DNA from: Gemmatimonadota bacterium
Lineage (GTDB): Bacteria > Gemmatimonadota > Gemmatimonadetes > Gemmatimonadales > GWC2-71-9
Direction: 5' to 3'
DNA length: 64,000 nt
Assembly: GCA_003221035.1 (NCBI GenBank)
Contig: QHUB01000010.1
Coordinates: 1-64,000 of the forward strand
The notes below the pieces were generated by a model, which saw only the letters and a program-made list of their open reading frames with translations, searched no databases and was not told the DNA's origin. The position numbers and the translations under genes were made by a program. Below, one piece after another: positions 24,701 to 32,108 of this stretch (position 1 is the stretch's first letter; every line of letters starts with the position of its first letter).

Positions 24701-26132
24701 AGTCTTCGTGGCTGTAGCCGAACGCGTGCTGGCGCGCCGTCAACTCGTCGGGCGGGAGCGCCGGTCCGCGCGGCGCGACTTCGGCCGGGAGCTGGCGAAT
24801 GGCGCGCGCGGTCCAGCGGCGGTATGGACAGCGCTGCGCGACCTCGAGTTTGGCGTCGGCGCTGCGGAGGACGACGTTGCGCAGCGTGTCCACCACCAGC
24901 AGCTCGCCGGGCCCGAGGCGGCCGGACTCCACGACATCGGCAGGATCGAGGTCCACGATTCCGACTTCGGAGCCGGCGACCACGACGTTGTCGCGCGTGA
25001 TCTTGTAGCGGCACGGTCTGAGACCGTTGCGGTCGAGCGCGGAGCCGGCGACCACGCCGTCGCTGAACGCCAGCGCGGCTGGGCCGTCCCACGGTTCCAT
25101 GAGTCCCGCGTGATACTCATAGAAACTCCGCAGAGCCTGCGGCATTTCGGGTACGCGCTCCCATGCTTCGGGCATCAGCATCATCAGCGCGTGCACCGGA
25201 TCGCGGCCCGAGCGAACGAGCAGCTCGAAGGCATTGTCGAGACTCGTCGAGTCGCTGCCGTCGGCCCAGATCACCGGTTTCAAGAGCTTGACCTCTCTTT
25301 CCCACACCGGCGCGGCGAGCGCGGGCTCACGCGCGAGCATCGCATTGCGATTGCCCCACAGCGTGTTGATCTCGCCATTGTGCGCGAGGAGTCGGAACGG
25401 CTGGGCGAGAGGCCAGCTCGGCAGCGTGTTGGTCGAGTAGCGCTGGTGGAACACGGCGATGCCGGTCTCGTACAGCGGCGACTGCAGGTCGGCGTAGAAG
25501 CGGGGCAGCTCGGTCCCGACGAGTAACGCCTTGTACACCACGGTGCGACAGGACAGCGAGCAGACAAAGACCGGGAGTCCCGCTGCGGCGGCGCGGCGCT
25601 CGATCACGCGCCGGGCCAGGTACAGCCGGCGTTCCCATGTCTGCGCGTTGACGGGACCCGATGGAGGTCCAATGAAGATCTGGCGAATGACCGGCTGGCT
25701 CTCCGCCGCGAGCGGGCCGAGCACACTCGCATCGACCGGTACGACGCGCCATCCGAGCACGGACATGCCGAGCGTGACAAGCGCGCTCTCGATCATGTCC
25801 ATCGCGACCCCGAGGCCGCCCCCCTGCCGGGGCAGGAAGAACATGCCCACGGCGACACGCTCGCGCGGGCCGACACCGAGCAGGCGGTGAGGGATCTGCG
25901 TCAGGACGCCGGCGCCGTCGCCGGACTTGTCGTTGGAGGCCGCGCCGCGATGCGCGAGCCGGGCGACGGCCGTGAGCGCCATCGACAGGATGTCCCGGCC
26001 GCGCTCGCCGTCCGCGCGGGCGACGAACCCGACGCCGCAGGCGTCGCGCTCGCGCCAGGGATCGAGCAAACGAAAAGCCCGCTCTGTCTTCGGAGCGGGC
26101 TTAGTGGGCTTGGATTTGGGTTTTCTCTGCAC
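21717..26132 (-). CDS. gltB: Glutamate synthase large (alpha) subunit
   Basis: A 1471-residue GOGAT large chain: L-glutamine + 2-oxoglutarate to two glutamate. The N-terminal glutaminase nucleophile is Cys32 in RDACGVGFVA after a short propeptide. The FMN/2-oxoglutarate synthase domain contains SGHNGGTGASPLSSIKHAG. The 3Fe-4S ligands are in CAMARQCHLNSCPTGIATQ. The C-terminal GXGXG beta-helix includes GGEIVIRP. No gltD lies next to it, so the electron-donating partner is elsewhere or different. Start is GTG 26132; a TTG after the internal hairpin would give a shorter propeptide. Heads the gltB-PII-amt operon. Confidence 0.95.
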   Translation of the reverse strand: MQRKPKSKPTKPAPKTERAFRLLDPWRERDACGVGFVARADGERGRDILSMALTAVARLAHRGAASNDKSGDGAGVLTQIPHRLLGVGPRERVAVGMFFLPRQGGGLGVAMDMIESALVTLGMSVLGWRVVPVDASVLGPLAAESQPVIRQIFIGPPSGPVNAQTWERRLYLARRVIERRAAAAGLPVFVCSLSCRTVVYKALLVGTELPRFYADLQSPLYETGIAVFHQRYSTNTLPSWPLAQPFRLLAHNGEINTLWGNRNAMLAREPALAAPVWEREVKLLKPVIWADGSDSTSLDNAFELLVRSGRDPVHALMMLMPEAWERVPEMPQALRSFYEYHAGLMEPWDGPAALAFSDGVVAGSALDRNGLRPCRYKITRDNVVVAGSEVGIVDLDPADVVESGRLGPGELLVVDTLRNVVLRSADAKLEVAQRCPYRRWTARAIRQLPAEVAPRGPALPPDELTARQHAFGYSHEDLKFVISPMAAEGKDAIWSMGDDTPIAPLSKLPQSVYAYVRQRFAQVTNPAIDPLREERVMSLVMYLGRRGSLLAQRPGGKTLLRLEHPVLLAEEMAALRRVGGAEVATLSATWEAAAGPAELERALERLSRDAVAAVRRGGGATILVISDRDADRTRAPIPMLLAIGAVHQRLVQAGQRIRVGLVAEAGDAWDVHHLAALFGYGAEAVHPWLAMQSLRDEESSAEKFRSAAEKGLLKILSKMGISTLQSYAGAQIFEAIGLGPAVMDRCFTGTASVIGGIGFTEIAEDVLTRHSAALGPLPDHGRVRYRRDGEDHGWSPPLVRALQHGEYTGFVEGTRARAPAGPRDLLDFRAQTPVPLEEVEPAEEIRRRFISSAMSLGALSPEAHTMLAIAMNRMHARSNSGEGGEDPATYVARANDDRADNRIKQVASGRFGVTAAYLVRADELEIKIAQGSKPGEGGQLPGHKVTDLIARLRHAVPGISLISPPPHHDIYSIEDLAQLIHDLKQVNPTARVGVKLVAEAGVGTVAAGVAKAYADYVLISGHNGGTGASPLSSIKHAGSPWELGLAETQAILMRNKLRERIEVRTDGGLRTGRDVVIAALLGAESFGFGTATVVALGCAMARQCHLNSCPTGIATQRPDLRAKFKGTPEQVIAYFTFIAEDVRRIMASLGVRRMDDLIGRVELLERVERRETPRSSLLDLSAILTPPTSTTESRRRTVERNTRPGIVSLDAEILAQPDPPAKVFAIGNHHLTVGARIAGDLAREHGSQGPGTPLRLRFRGSAGQSFGAFTLPRMHLHLEGEANDHVGKGLCGGEIVIRPFRGAGYVTGSHVLLGNTALYGATSGRLFAAGGAGDRFAVRNSGAVAVIEGAGDHCCEYMTGGIVVVLGPVGRNFAAGMSNGIAYVLDERGLLESHCNLEMVAVTGLNSMDERVVRKLVQQHFHKTGSARARLVIAHWDAYRPLFRKVAPPQPGAAELEPVVQLQSTGGGSHA
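26075..26102 (-). promoter_or_regulatory. Terminator-like hairpin in the gltB 5' end (possible attenuator)
   Basis: AAGCCCGCTC/GAGCGGGCTT is a perfect 10-bp stem with an 8-nt loop. Read in the gltB direction it is followed by TTCGTTTG, extending the U-rich run. It lies 31-58 nt after the assigned GTG, inside codons for the non-conserved propeptide, so it could act as transcriptional attenuation or mark a true start further downstream. Confidence 0.5.
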
Positions 26133-26259
26133 GCTATCGCGCCCCGCCGCTCCCCAATAAGGGTCCGACGTTAATATTGGCCAGCGGGTGCAGCGTATGT
26201 TTATGCATTGGTTATCATAAATATGCGGATAAGTTCGAAATCGCGCAAGGGGGATTTCG
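26133..26259 (-). promoter_or_regulatory. AT-rich leader/promoter region of gltB
   Basis: This 127-nt gap is clearly more AT-rich than its surroundings (minus strand: GCATATTTATGATAACCAAT). TATGAT could be a -10 box, but no good -35 is visible. It holds no gene and is the most likely promoter for the gltB operon. Confidence 0.4.
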
Positions 26260-27318
26260 TCACCGGATCCCGAACGCCACGCGGGTAATCCGCCCGCGCG
26301 GCCCCGTCGCCCAGCAGACGTTGCGCGAGGTACAGCCCACGGCCCAATGGGCCTCGCCGCTCAGGTTGGTCCACGAACGACCGTCGTTCGCCGTCCAGTC
26401 CAGTCCCTTCGGCCCCGCCACCACGTACCCGGGCATCCCCGTGAGCGGTGCGGAGCCGTAGACCGCGCCGCTGAACGTCGGGCGGCTCACCAGAGACCAC
26501 GAGGCGCCGGCATCCCTGGTCACGGCCGCCACGCTGTCGCTGCGGTCATCCGGCTTCAGCAGCCGGCCGCCCAGCGCCATGCCGTGCTGGTCGTCCCGGA
26601 ACGCGAGCGTGGCGACGCCTGTGGCCTCGCCGGACACGATCGGCGTCGTCACGACGGACCAGTGCTGTCCGCGATCGACGGAGCGATAGACGCGTGCCAC
26701 GGGCTCCGTCCCAAACCATGCCCGTGCCTGGCCGTGCACGATCAAGCAGGTGCCGCCGGCCGCGGGCGAGCCTTCTTTCGGCGTGGCCGGCGGCATCCCG
26801 CTCTCCGCGATAGCGCTCCAGTGCTCGCCGTCGCCGGTCTGGATTACCACCATCTTCCCGTGCGCCGCGTCGCTCACCGCAATGCCATGAGTCGCGTCCC
26901 AGAAGCCGAAACAGTCATAGAAGGCCGCGGAATCGCGGTTGATGAATTGCAGTTGCCAGCTCTGGCCGGCATCCGTGGTCTTGTAGATGCGCGAGCTATC
27001 GCCGGGCCCTGCCGCCAGCAGGTACGCAGTGGTGGCACTCACGGCCTCGACATCGCGGAACTGGAGTCCGGAATCGGGGCCGGTCATGGCACCCGGGACC
27101 CACGTGCGGCCGCCGTCGACCGTGCGGACCCAGGTCGCGCGGTGCCCCGAGACCCACACCACGCTGTCATTGACCGCGCTGACCGCCTGCAGGAGTGCCG
27201 TGGTATGGCTCTCCTGCTCGGTGATCGTGGTTCCTACAGGAGCGGAATCACGCGCGGCGCGACTCTGGTGCCCGCAGCTCACGATCAGGATCAAGGGCGT
27301 GAACGAGAGACGCCTCAC
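26260..27318 (-). CDS. Ycf48/sialidase-like beta-propeller lipoprotein
   Basis: A 352-residue protein from GTG 27318, which directly starts a lipoprotein signal (MRRLSFTPLILIVSCG). Repeated photosystem-assembly/Ycf48-like blades are visible: VRTVDGGRTWVPG, YKTTDAGQSWQLQF, TGDGEHWSAIAE, YRSVDRGQHWSVVTT, TRDAGASWSLV, TANDGRSWTNLS. These Asp-box repeats (S/T-x-D-x-G-x-x-W) make a bladed propeller of unknown ligand. It starts 5 nt after the VOC stop and is the last gene of the minus-strand run. Confidence 0.85.
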   Translation of the reverse strand: MRRLSFTPLILIVSCGHQSRAARDSAPVGTTITEQESHTTALLQAVSAVNDSVVWVSGHRATWVRTVDGGRTWVPGAMTGPDSGLQFRDVEAVSATTAYLLAAGPGDSSRIYKTTDAGQSWQLQFINRDSAAFYDCFGFWDATHGIAVSDAAHGKMVVIQTGDGEHWSAIAESGMPPATPKEGSPAAGGTCLIVHGQARAWFGTEPVARVYRSVDRGQHWSVVTTPIVSGEATGVATLAFRDDQHGMALGGRLLKPDDRSDSVAAVTRDAGASWSLVSRPTFSGAVYGSAPLTGMPGYVVAGPKGLDWTANDGRSWTNLSGEAHWAVGCTSRNVCWATGPRGRITRVAFGIR

Positions 27319-27323
27319 GACAC

Positions 27324-27710
27324 TTACTGGCCCGCGGGTGGCTGCCACAGCTCAACTCTATTGCCCTCGGGATCTATGATCCAACCGAACTTGCCGTACT
27401 CCGAGTCTTGGACCTTGTCGTCGACTTTCACACCCTCCGCACGCAGAGCCGCAAGCAACGCGTGCAGGTCGTGCACGCGGTAGTTGATCATGAACGGCGC
27501 CGAGCTGGGCGCGAAGTGCTTCGTGTCCGCTGGAAAGAGGTTCCAGGCCGTCGTGCCCGCTCCCTCGGGGTTTTCGGGACCTTTCCAATCGAATGCGGCG
27601 CCACCCCACGACTGCACATCGATGCCCAGATGGGCCTTGTACCAGGCCCCCAGCGCCTTGGGGTCTTTCGCCTTGAAGAAGATCCCACCAATGCCGGTGA
27701 CTCGCTTCAT
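27324..27710 (-). CDS. VOC (glyoxalase/dioxygenase) superfamily protein
   Basis: A 128-residue vicinal-oxygen-chelate fold protein: two beta-alpha-beta modules, opening GIGGIFFKAKDPKALGAWYKAHLG and ending GWIIDPEGNRVELWQPP, where the Glu is the usual last metal ligand. These proteins range from glyoxalases to antibiotic-binding proteins; the substrate is unknown. It sits 31 nt after the kamA-like gene and may belong to the same operon. Confidence 0.88.
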   Translation of the reverse strand: MKRVTGIGGIFFKAKDPKALGAWYKAHLGIDVQSWGGAAFDWKGPENPEGAGTTAWNLFPADTKHFAPSSAPFMINYRVHDLHALLAALRAEGVKVDDKVQDSEYGKFGWIIDPEGNRVELWQPPAGQ

Positions 27711-27741
27711 GGTTGCTCCAGTGCTGAAAGGACCAACGCTA

Positions 27742-28719
27742 CTATCCGACGAGAATTGGTTCCGGCGGTTGGCGGTAGCGGTAGGTTTTCCCAGCGTAAT
27801 TGCGGAGGACGATTTCCTTATCAGTGAGCTTGACCACGTACTCCGGCAGCAGCGGAATCTTCCCGCCGCCTCCCGGCGCGTCGATTACGAAATGCGGGAC
27901 GGCCAGGCCGGACGTCCAGCCTCGCAACGCCTGCACGATCTCGAGCCCCTTCTGGACCGTCGTCCGGAAGTGCTCGGCGCCCGCCACCTGGTCACACATA
28001 TAGATGTAGTAGGGACGCACCCGCGCCGTGAGCAGCCGCTGCATCAGCAGCTTCATTATCTCCGGATCGTCGTTCACGCCCTTGAGCAGCACGGTCTGAC
28101 AGCCGAGTGGAATCCCGGCATCGGCGAGCATGCCGAGGGCCTGTACAGCGGCCGGGGTCAGCTCGTCGGGGTGATTGAAGTGGGTGTTGATGTAGAGCGG
28201 ATGGTACCGCTTGAGGATCGCGCAGAGCTCGGGCGTCACCCGTTCGGGCAGGTGGCACGGGACCCGGCTCCCGATCCGCAGCACCTCGAGGTGCGGGATC
28301 GCGCGTAAGCGCTTGCAGATCTCGTCGATGCGGCGGTCTGAGAGGAGGAGGGGATCACCGCCCGACATGATGACGTCGCGGATCTCCTTGTGCTCCTCGA
28401 GATAGCGGAACGCCGATTCGAGCTGCGCCATCGGGATCTTCTCGGGGTCACCGACTTTCCGGCGCCGGGTACAGAAGCGGCAATACGCGGCGCAAACGGG
28501 CGACACCAAAAACAGCGCGCGGTCAGGATAGCGATGCGTGATGTTGGGCACCGGCGAGTTGGCATCCTCGGCCAGCGAATCCACCATCCCGTCGTGGACC
28601 TCGAGCTCCTGCACGGTAGGTACGTACTGCCGCCAGATCGGATCTCCGGGTGACTTGATGAGATCGACCATGGCGGGGGAAATGCGGAACTCGAAATTCT
28701 CGGCGGCCTGGCGGAGCAC
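27742..28719 (-). CDS. kamA: Lysine 2,3-aminomutase (KamA-family radical SAM enzyme)
   Basis: Converts L-lysine to L-beta-lysine using a 4Fe-4S cluster, SAM and PLP. The cluster motif is CAAYCRFC, followed by TRRR (lysine-carboxylate Arg). CDQVAGAEHFRT and FVIDAPGGGGKIP carry both substrate-ammonium Asp residues and the PLP lysine, the set that marks true lysine (not glutamate) 2,3-aminomutases. The GTG at 28719 loses conserved N-terminal sequence: the same frame continues upstream as TWQELLRKKSIASLDALAARF with no ATG/GTG/TTG, inside the GNAT gene end. The true start may be CTG 28815 or need frameshifting. Part of the ATP-grasp/GNAT operon. Confidence 0.9.
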   Translation of the reverse strand: MLRQAAENFEFRISPAMVDLIKSPGDPIWRQYVPTVQELEVHDGMVDSLAEDANSPVPNITHRYPDRALFLVSPVCAAYCRFCTRRRKVGDPEKIPMAQLESAFRYLEEHKEIRDVIMSGGDPLLLSDRRIDEICKRLRAIPHLEVLRIGSRVPCHLPERVTPELCAILKRYHPLYINTHFNHPDELTPAAVQALGMLADAGIPLGCQTVLLKGVNDDPEIMKLLMQRLLTARVRPYYIYMCDQVAGAEHFRTTVQKGLEIVQALRGWTSGLAVPHFVIDAPGGGGKIPLLPEYVVKLTDKEIVLRNYAGKTYRYRQPPEPILVG

Positions 28720-28786
28720 GCCGATCTCCCCGACGTGCGCCGCGCCGAACCGCGCGGCCAGGGCGTCGAGCGATGCGATGCTTTTC

Positions 28787-29287
28787 TTACGGAGCAGCTC
28801 TTGCCACGTCTCCAGGCGTCAGATCCTTGGTATAGATCACCAGATCATCACCGGGAGCGTAGTAACCCGGGACCCGAGCGGCGCTGGTGTAGCCGCGTGC
28901 CTCGTAGAACTTTCTCGTCGGCTGGTAATCGTCGCGCGACGAGGTCTCGACCACAACTAAGCGTGCGTCGTGCATCGCGAGTCGTTGTTCCACTGCGCCG
29001 AGCAGTTGCGTGCCGATTCCCGAGCCCTGATGCGCACGATCGACGACGATCCAGTACAGATCCCACGTGCTTTCGGTCCCCGGCGTCGGTCCCCAGCATG
29101 CGTACCCGAGCAGCTGGTCGCCATCGAACGCGCCGACGAACCGGTAATCCTCGTCGCCGGCGAGGTTCTCGTCCAGCAGCTCGACCGCGGTCCCGACCTC
29201 TTCCTCGCGAAAGCGGCCGGTGTCGCGCGTCAGCTGCTCAAGCCGTCCGCGGTGCGCGTGCCCGACGGGGCGCAGCGAGCAATTCAC
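28787..29287 (-). CDS. GNAT family N-acetyltransferase
   Basis: A 166-residue GNAT. The acetyl-CoA pyrophosphate loop is QGSGIGTQLLGAVEQRL after WDLYWIVVDRAH. ARLVVVETSSRDDYQPTRKFYEARGYTSAARVPGYY completes the fold. Its GTG start overlaps the upstream ATP-grasp gene by 50 nt and its 3' end covers the apparent N-terminal coding region of kamA. Next to a lysine 2,3-aminomutase it could acetylate beta-lysine (as AblB does in methanogens) or a product of the ATP-grasp enzymes; it is shorter than AblB, so this is inference. Confidence 0.9.
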   Translation of the reverse strand: MNCSLRPVGHAHRGRLEQLTRDTGRFREEEVGTAVELLDENLAGDEDYRFVGAFDGDQLLGYACWGPTPGTESTWDLYWIVVDRAHQGSGIGTQLLGAVEQRLAMHDARLVVVETSSRDDYQPTRKFYEARGYTSAARVPGYYAPGDDLVIYTKDLTPGDVARAAP

Positions 29288-30257
29288 GCGCGGCCTTCGA
29301 CCCTTGCGCCTCGCGCAGCGCCAGCTCCGCGATGCGGCGAATCAGCTCGGCGTAGTCCCACCCCGCGGCCTTTGCCATCCGCGACAGGCCCGCGTCGTCC
29401 GTGAGGTCGGGGTTGGGATTGACCTCGAGGATCCATGGCTTGCCCAGATCATCGACGCGGACGTCGACGCGGCCGTAGCCTTTGCCCTGCATCGTACGCC
29501 ACGCGGTCTCGGCGAGCCGAACGAGGCGATCGGCGAACCGCTGTGAGATTTGCGCGGGGCAGACCGGCCGGCTTCCGAGATCCTCGGCTGAGCCCACATG
29601 CCACTTGGCTGCATACGTAAGGATCGGCCAGACGCCCTCGGGCATCGCGCTAAAGTCGATTTCAGCGATCGGCAGCATGCGATCACCGACGATCCCGACG
29701 TTGAACTCGCGTCCCCCGATGTATTGCTGGACCAAGACCTCGTCGAATTGCTCGGTCATCGCGGCGATACGGGCTTTGAGACTCTTGCGGTCGGTCACGA
29801 CCGACTGGCGATCGAGTCCCGCGCTCGCGTCCTCCGCGGCCGGCTTGACGATGGCCGGCAGCGGGAAGTCGTCGTCGATCTTCCCTTGCGCTATGGTCCA
29901 GCGGGGCACCGGCAGTCCGGCCCGCTCGAGCAGCGTGTTCGCGACCGCTTTGCGACGGCAGACGGCCGTCGTCCAGGGTCCGCACCCCGTGTACGCGATG
30001 CCCGCGAGCTCCAGCGTCCCGACCACGTGGTCTTCCCACTGTGCGACGCCGCGCACGCCCTCGCACAGGTTGAATACGAGATCGGCGCGACGGCAGGCGT
30101 TGAACCAGCGCATGTCGTGGCGCGCGGGCACGCGCTGTACCTGGTGATTGAGTGCTGCGAAGATCGCGGCGATGTCGTCGACCGCTTGCATCACGCCGGC
30201 GACATCCTCGGTGGTCCAGTCGTCGGCGCCGGGATCGTACAGGATGACGACTTTCAC
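29238..30257 (-). CDS. D-Ala-D-Ala-ligase-like ATP-grasp enzyme (second of pair)
   Basis: 339 residues from GTG 30257, which overlaps the previous stop as GTGA. ATP-grasp features: VFNLCEGVRGVAQWEDHV, GIAYTGCGPWTTAVCRRKAVAN, PAIVKPAAEDASAGL (nucleotide loop), VLVQQYIGGREFNVGIVG and the metal-binding WILEVNPNPDL. It resembles D-Ala-D-Ala ligase but is diverged and adjacent to a second copy, so it probably makes an amide bond between other amino acids. The operon context points to beta-lysine as one partner (inference). The first 74 residues of the track ORF are out-of-gene leader. Confidence 0.88.
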   Translation of the reverse strand: MKVVILYDPGADDWTTEDVAGVMQAVDDIAAIFAALNHQVQRVPARHDMRWFNACRRADLVFNLCEGVRGVAQWEDHVVGTLELAGIAYTGCGPWTTAVCRRKAVANTLLERAGLPVPRWTIAQGKIDDDFPLPAIVKPAAEDASAGLDRQSVVTDRKSLKARIAAMTEQFDEVLVQQYIGGREFNVGIVGDRMLPIAEIDFSAMPEGVWPILTYAAKWHVGSAEDLGSRPVCPAQISQRFADRLVRLAETAWRTMQGKGYGRVDVRVDDLGKPWILEVNPNPDLTDDAGLSRMAKAAGWDYAELIRRIAELALREAQGSKAARELLAAPRRARAPRTA

Positions 30258-31291
30258 GCGCTGACCGCGGCGGCTGCGGCGGGGATCGTGCGGCCGGTGA
30301 TTCGCCGCCACGCGATCCGCACCACTTCCTGGATCAACTCGTCGTAGCTGAACCCGGCGACCCGCGCCGCCTTCGGGAAACAGGAATTCATGGCGGGATC
30401 GGGAATGATGCCCGGCAACGGATTCAGCTCGACCACGTTCGGGACGCCGAAGCGGTCGACGCGGACGTCGATCCGGCACCAGTCACGGCAGCTCAACGCG
30501 CGATATGCGTCGAGCGCCACGCGCTCGGTTTCGCGGCACAGCGAGTCGGGCACCCCGGTCGGTGGGCATTGGAAGATCGCGAGGGGGTTCTGCGGCGTAT
30601 CCCAGATCCACTTCGCTTCGTACCCGTATACCGGTGGCGCACCGGCGGGCAGCGTCGCGAAATCGAACCCGACGATCGGCAGGCAGCGCACATCGCCGTT
30701 GTTGCCGAGGATCGCGACCGTGAACTCGGGGCCGGGGAGATACGTCTCGACGAGCACGGGCTGGTCGTAGCGTCTCAAGAGGAAAAGCACGCGCTCGGCG
30801 AGCTGGGCCGGAGACTCACATAAGTTATTGACGAATATTCCCTTACCAGACCCTTCGGCCACCGGCTTCACGAACAGCGGAAACGGCAGCGGCATCCGCT
30901 CGAGGTCTTCGAGCATTTCGACCACGCGGAACGGCGCGGTCGGTACGCCGCGGTAGGCAAGAATTTCTTTCGTGCGCCCCTTGTGCAGCGTGAGCGCGAG
31001 CGCGAGCGGGTCGGAGCCCGTGTACGGAATGTTCAGGTACTCGCACAGCGCCGGCACGTGCGACTCGCGGCAGGGACCGTGCAGCCCCTCGGCGATGTTG
31101 AACACGATGTCGGGATGCGCAAGCGCGAGTTTTTGCGGAAGGAATTCGTCGGCCTCGAGACGAACGACGTCGCCGAAGAGACTGAGAGCCTGATCGACCG
31201 CGTCGATCGTCGACGGGTCATCCCATTCTGCGTAGGCATCAGACCCGGAGCTGCCGTCTGGTTTCTCGTTGTAAGCGAGACCTATTCGCAT
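30254..31291 (-). CDS. D-Ala-D-Ala-ligase-like ATP-grasp enzyme (first of pair)
   Basis: 345 residues from ATG 31291 (MRIGLAYNEKPD). IVFNIAEGLHGPCRESHVP, IPYTGSDPLALALTLHKGRTKE, LFVKPVAEGSGKGIF (ATP-grasp lysine and glycine loop), VLVETYLPGPEFTVAILG and VPNVVELNPLPGIIPD (magnesium-binding Glu/Asn) define a D-Ala-D-Ala-ligase-type peptide ligase. It shares this plan with the downstream gene but is not a close duplicate. Two successive ligases could build a tripeptide-like product. Cell-wall ddl is normally single and near mur genes, which are absent here. Confidence 0.88.
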   Translation of the reverse strand: MRIGLAYNEKPDGSSGSDAYAEWDDPSTIDAVDQALSLFGDVVRLEADEFLPQKLALAHPDIVFNIAEGLHGPCRESHVPALCEYLNIPYTGSDPLALALTLHKGRTKEILAYRGVPTAPFRVVEMLEDLERMPLPFPLFVKPVAEGSGKGIFVNNLCESPAQLAERVLFLLRRYDQPVLVETYLPGPEFTVAILGNNGDVRCLPIVGFDFATLPAGAPPVYGYEAKWIWDTPQNPLAIFQCPPTGVPDSLCRETERVALDAYRALSCRDWCRIDVRVDRFGVPNVVELNPLPGIIPDPAMNSCFPKAARVAGFSYDELIQEVVRIAWRRITGRTIPAAAAAVSA

Positions 31292-31338
31292 TCTGAAATC
31301 AGAATACGAAATGTACAATGGATGCGCAAGAGAAAAAA

Positions 31339-32091
31339 TCAGACTTTGTGGTGGACGACCCGCGCTGCTTCCTGTTTGTCATCCGCGACATAGATCTCGA
31401 AGTCGGAAAACAGCGCGCCCGCTTCTTTCTGCACGATGCGCAGCACCGCGACGGCCATGCGGCGAATTTCCAGCTCTGCGCCCTCGCCGCAACGCAGCTC
31501 CAGCATCGTACGCCAGGCCCGCGCATTGCCGGAGACCACGATTTTCACTTCGGTCGCGTTGGGCAGCACGCTCCGCGCCGCCTCGCGCGCCATTTTCCGG
31601 CGGTGCACCTTGTCGCCGATCCACTCATAGCGCTGCATCAGTCCCTCGACCGCGCGCACGTAGGCGGCTTGCGCCTCCAGCATCTGCTGCTGCCATTCTT
31701 CCTCGAGGCGCGCATCGCCGGCGATCGCGGGCGGCATGACGAACGCGGCATGCGACTCGTCCACGTAGCGCTGCGAGAGCTGGGAATACCCAAAGCCGGC
31801 GCGATGGCGGACGAGCTCGTGCGAGCAGGAGCGGGAGATCCCTTCGATGAGCAGCACGTACACCGCGTGCTCCAGCACGGAGCCGTGCCCCTGCTTCTTG
31901 ATGTTCTCGAGGTATTCAGCGGTCGTGCGATTGATCGGGTTATGCTGGCTCATGTAGCACAGCCGGCCCGCATACTCGGCGAGACGCTCGCCGTCGCTCG
32001 CGTCGCCGCGCCACTGCACCGGCAAATGCTCCGGCTCGAGGAATTGGGGACGGGCGATCAGCGAGATCCGGGGGGCTCGAAATACTTCCAT
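31339..32091 (-). CDS. thyX: Flavin-dependent thymidylate synthase
   Basis: A 250-residue ThyX from ATG 32091: dUMP to dTMP using methylene-tetrahydrofolate, NADPH and FAD. GHGSVLEHAVYVLLIEGISR and the signature RHRAGFGYSQLSQRYVDES are present; the signature has eight residues between RHR and the Ser where the textbook form has seven. SGNARAWRTMLELRCGEGAE near the C-terminus is also typical. The start 18 nt after the previous stop was preferred to the longer track start, which overlaps the oxidase gene. Confidence 0.92.
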   Translation of the reverse strand: MEVFRAPRISLIARPQFLEPEHLPVQWRGDASDGERLAEYAGRLCYMSQHNPINRTTAEYLENIKKQGHGSVLEHAVYVLLIEGISRSCSHELVRHRAGFGYSQLSQRYVDESHAAFVMPPAIAGDARLEEEWQQQMLEAQAAYVRAVEGLMQRYEWIGDKVHRRKMAREAARSVLPNATEVKIVVSGNARAWRTMLELRCGEGAELEIRRMAVAVLRIVQKEAGALFSDFEIYVADDKQEAARVVHHKV

Positions 32092-32108
32092 CGATGCGGG
32101 AGCGGGGG

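Noticed and set aside
20111-26174. Long plus-strand ORFs opposite amt and gltB (for example 605, 441 and 727 residues)
   Set aside because: Arg/His/Asp-rich antisense shadows of clearly coding minus-strand genes in GC-rich DNA; no recognisable domain and no start signal.
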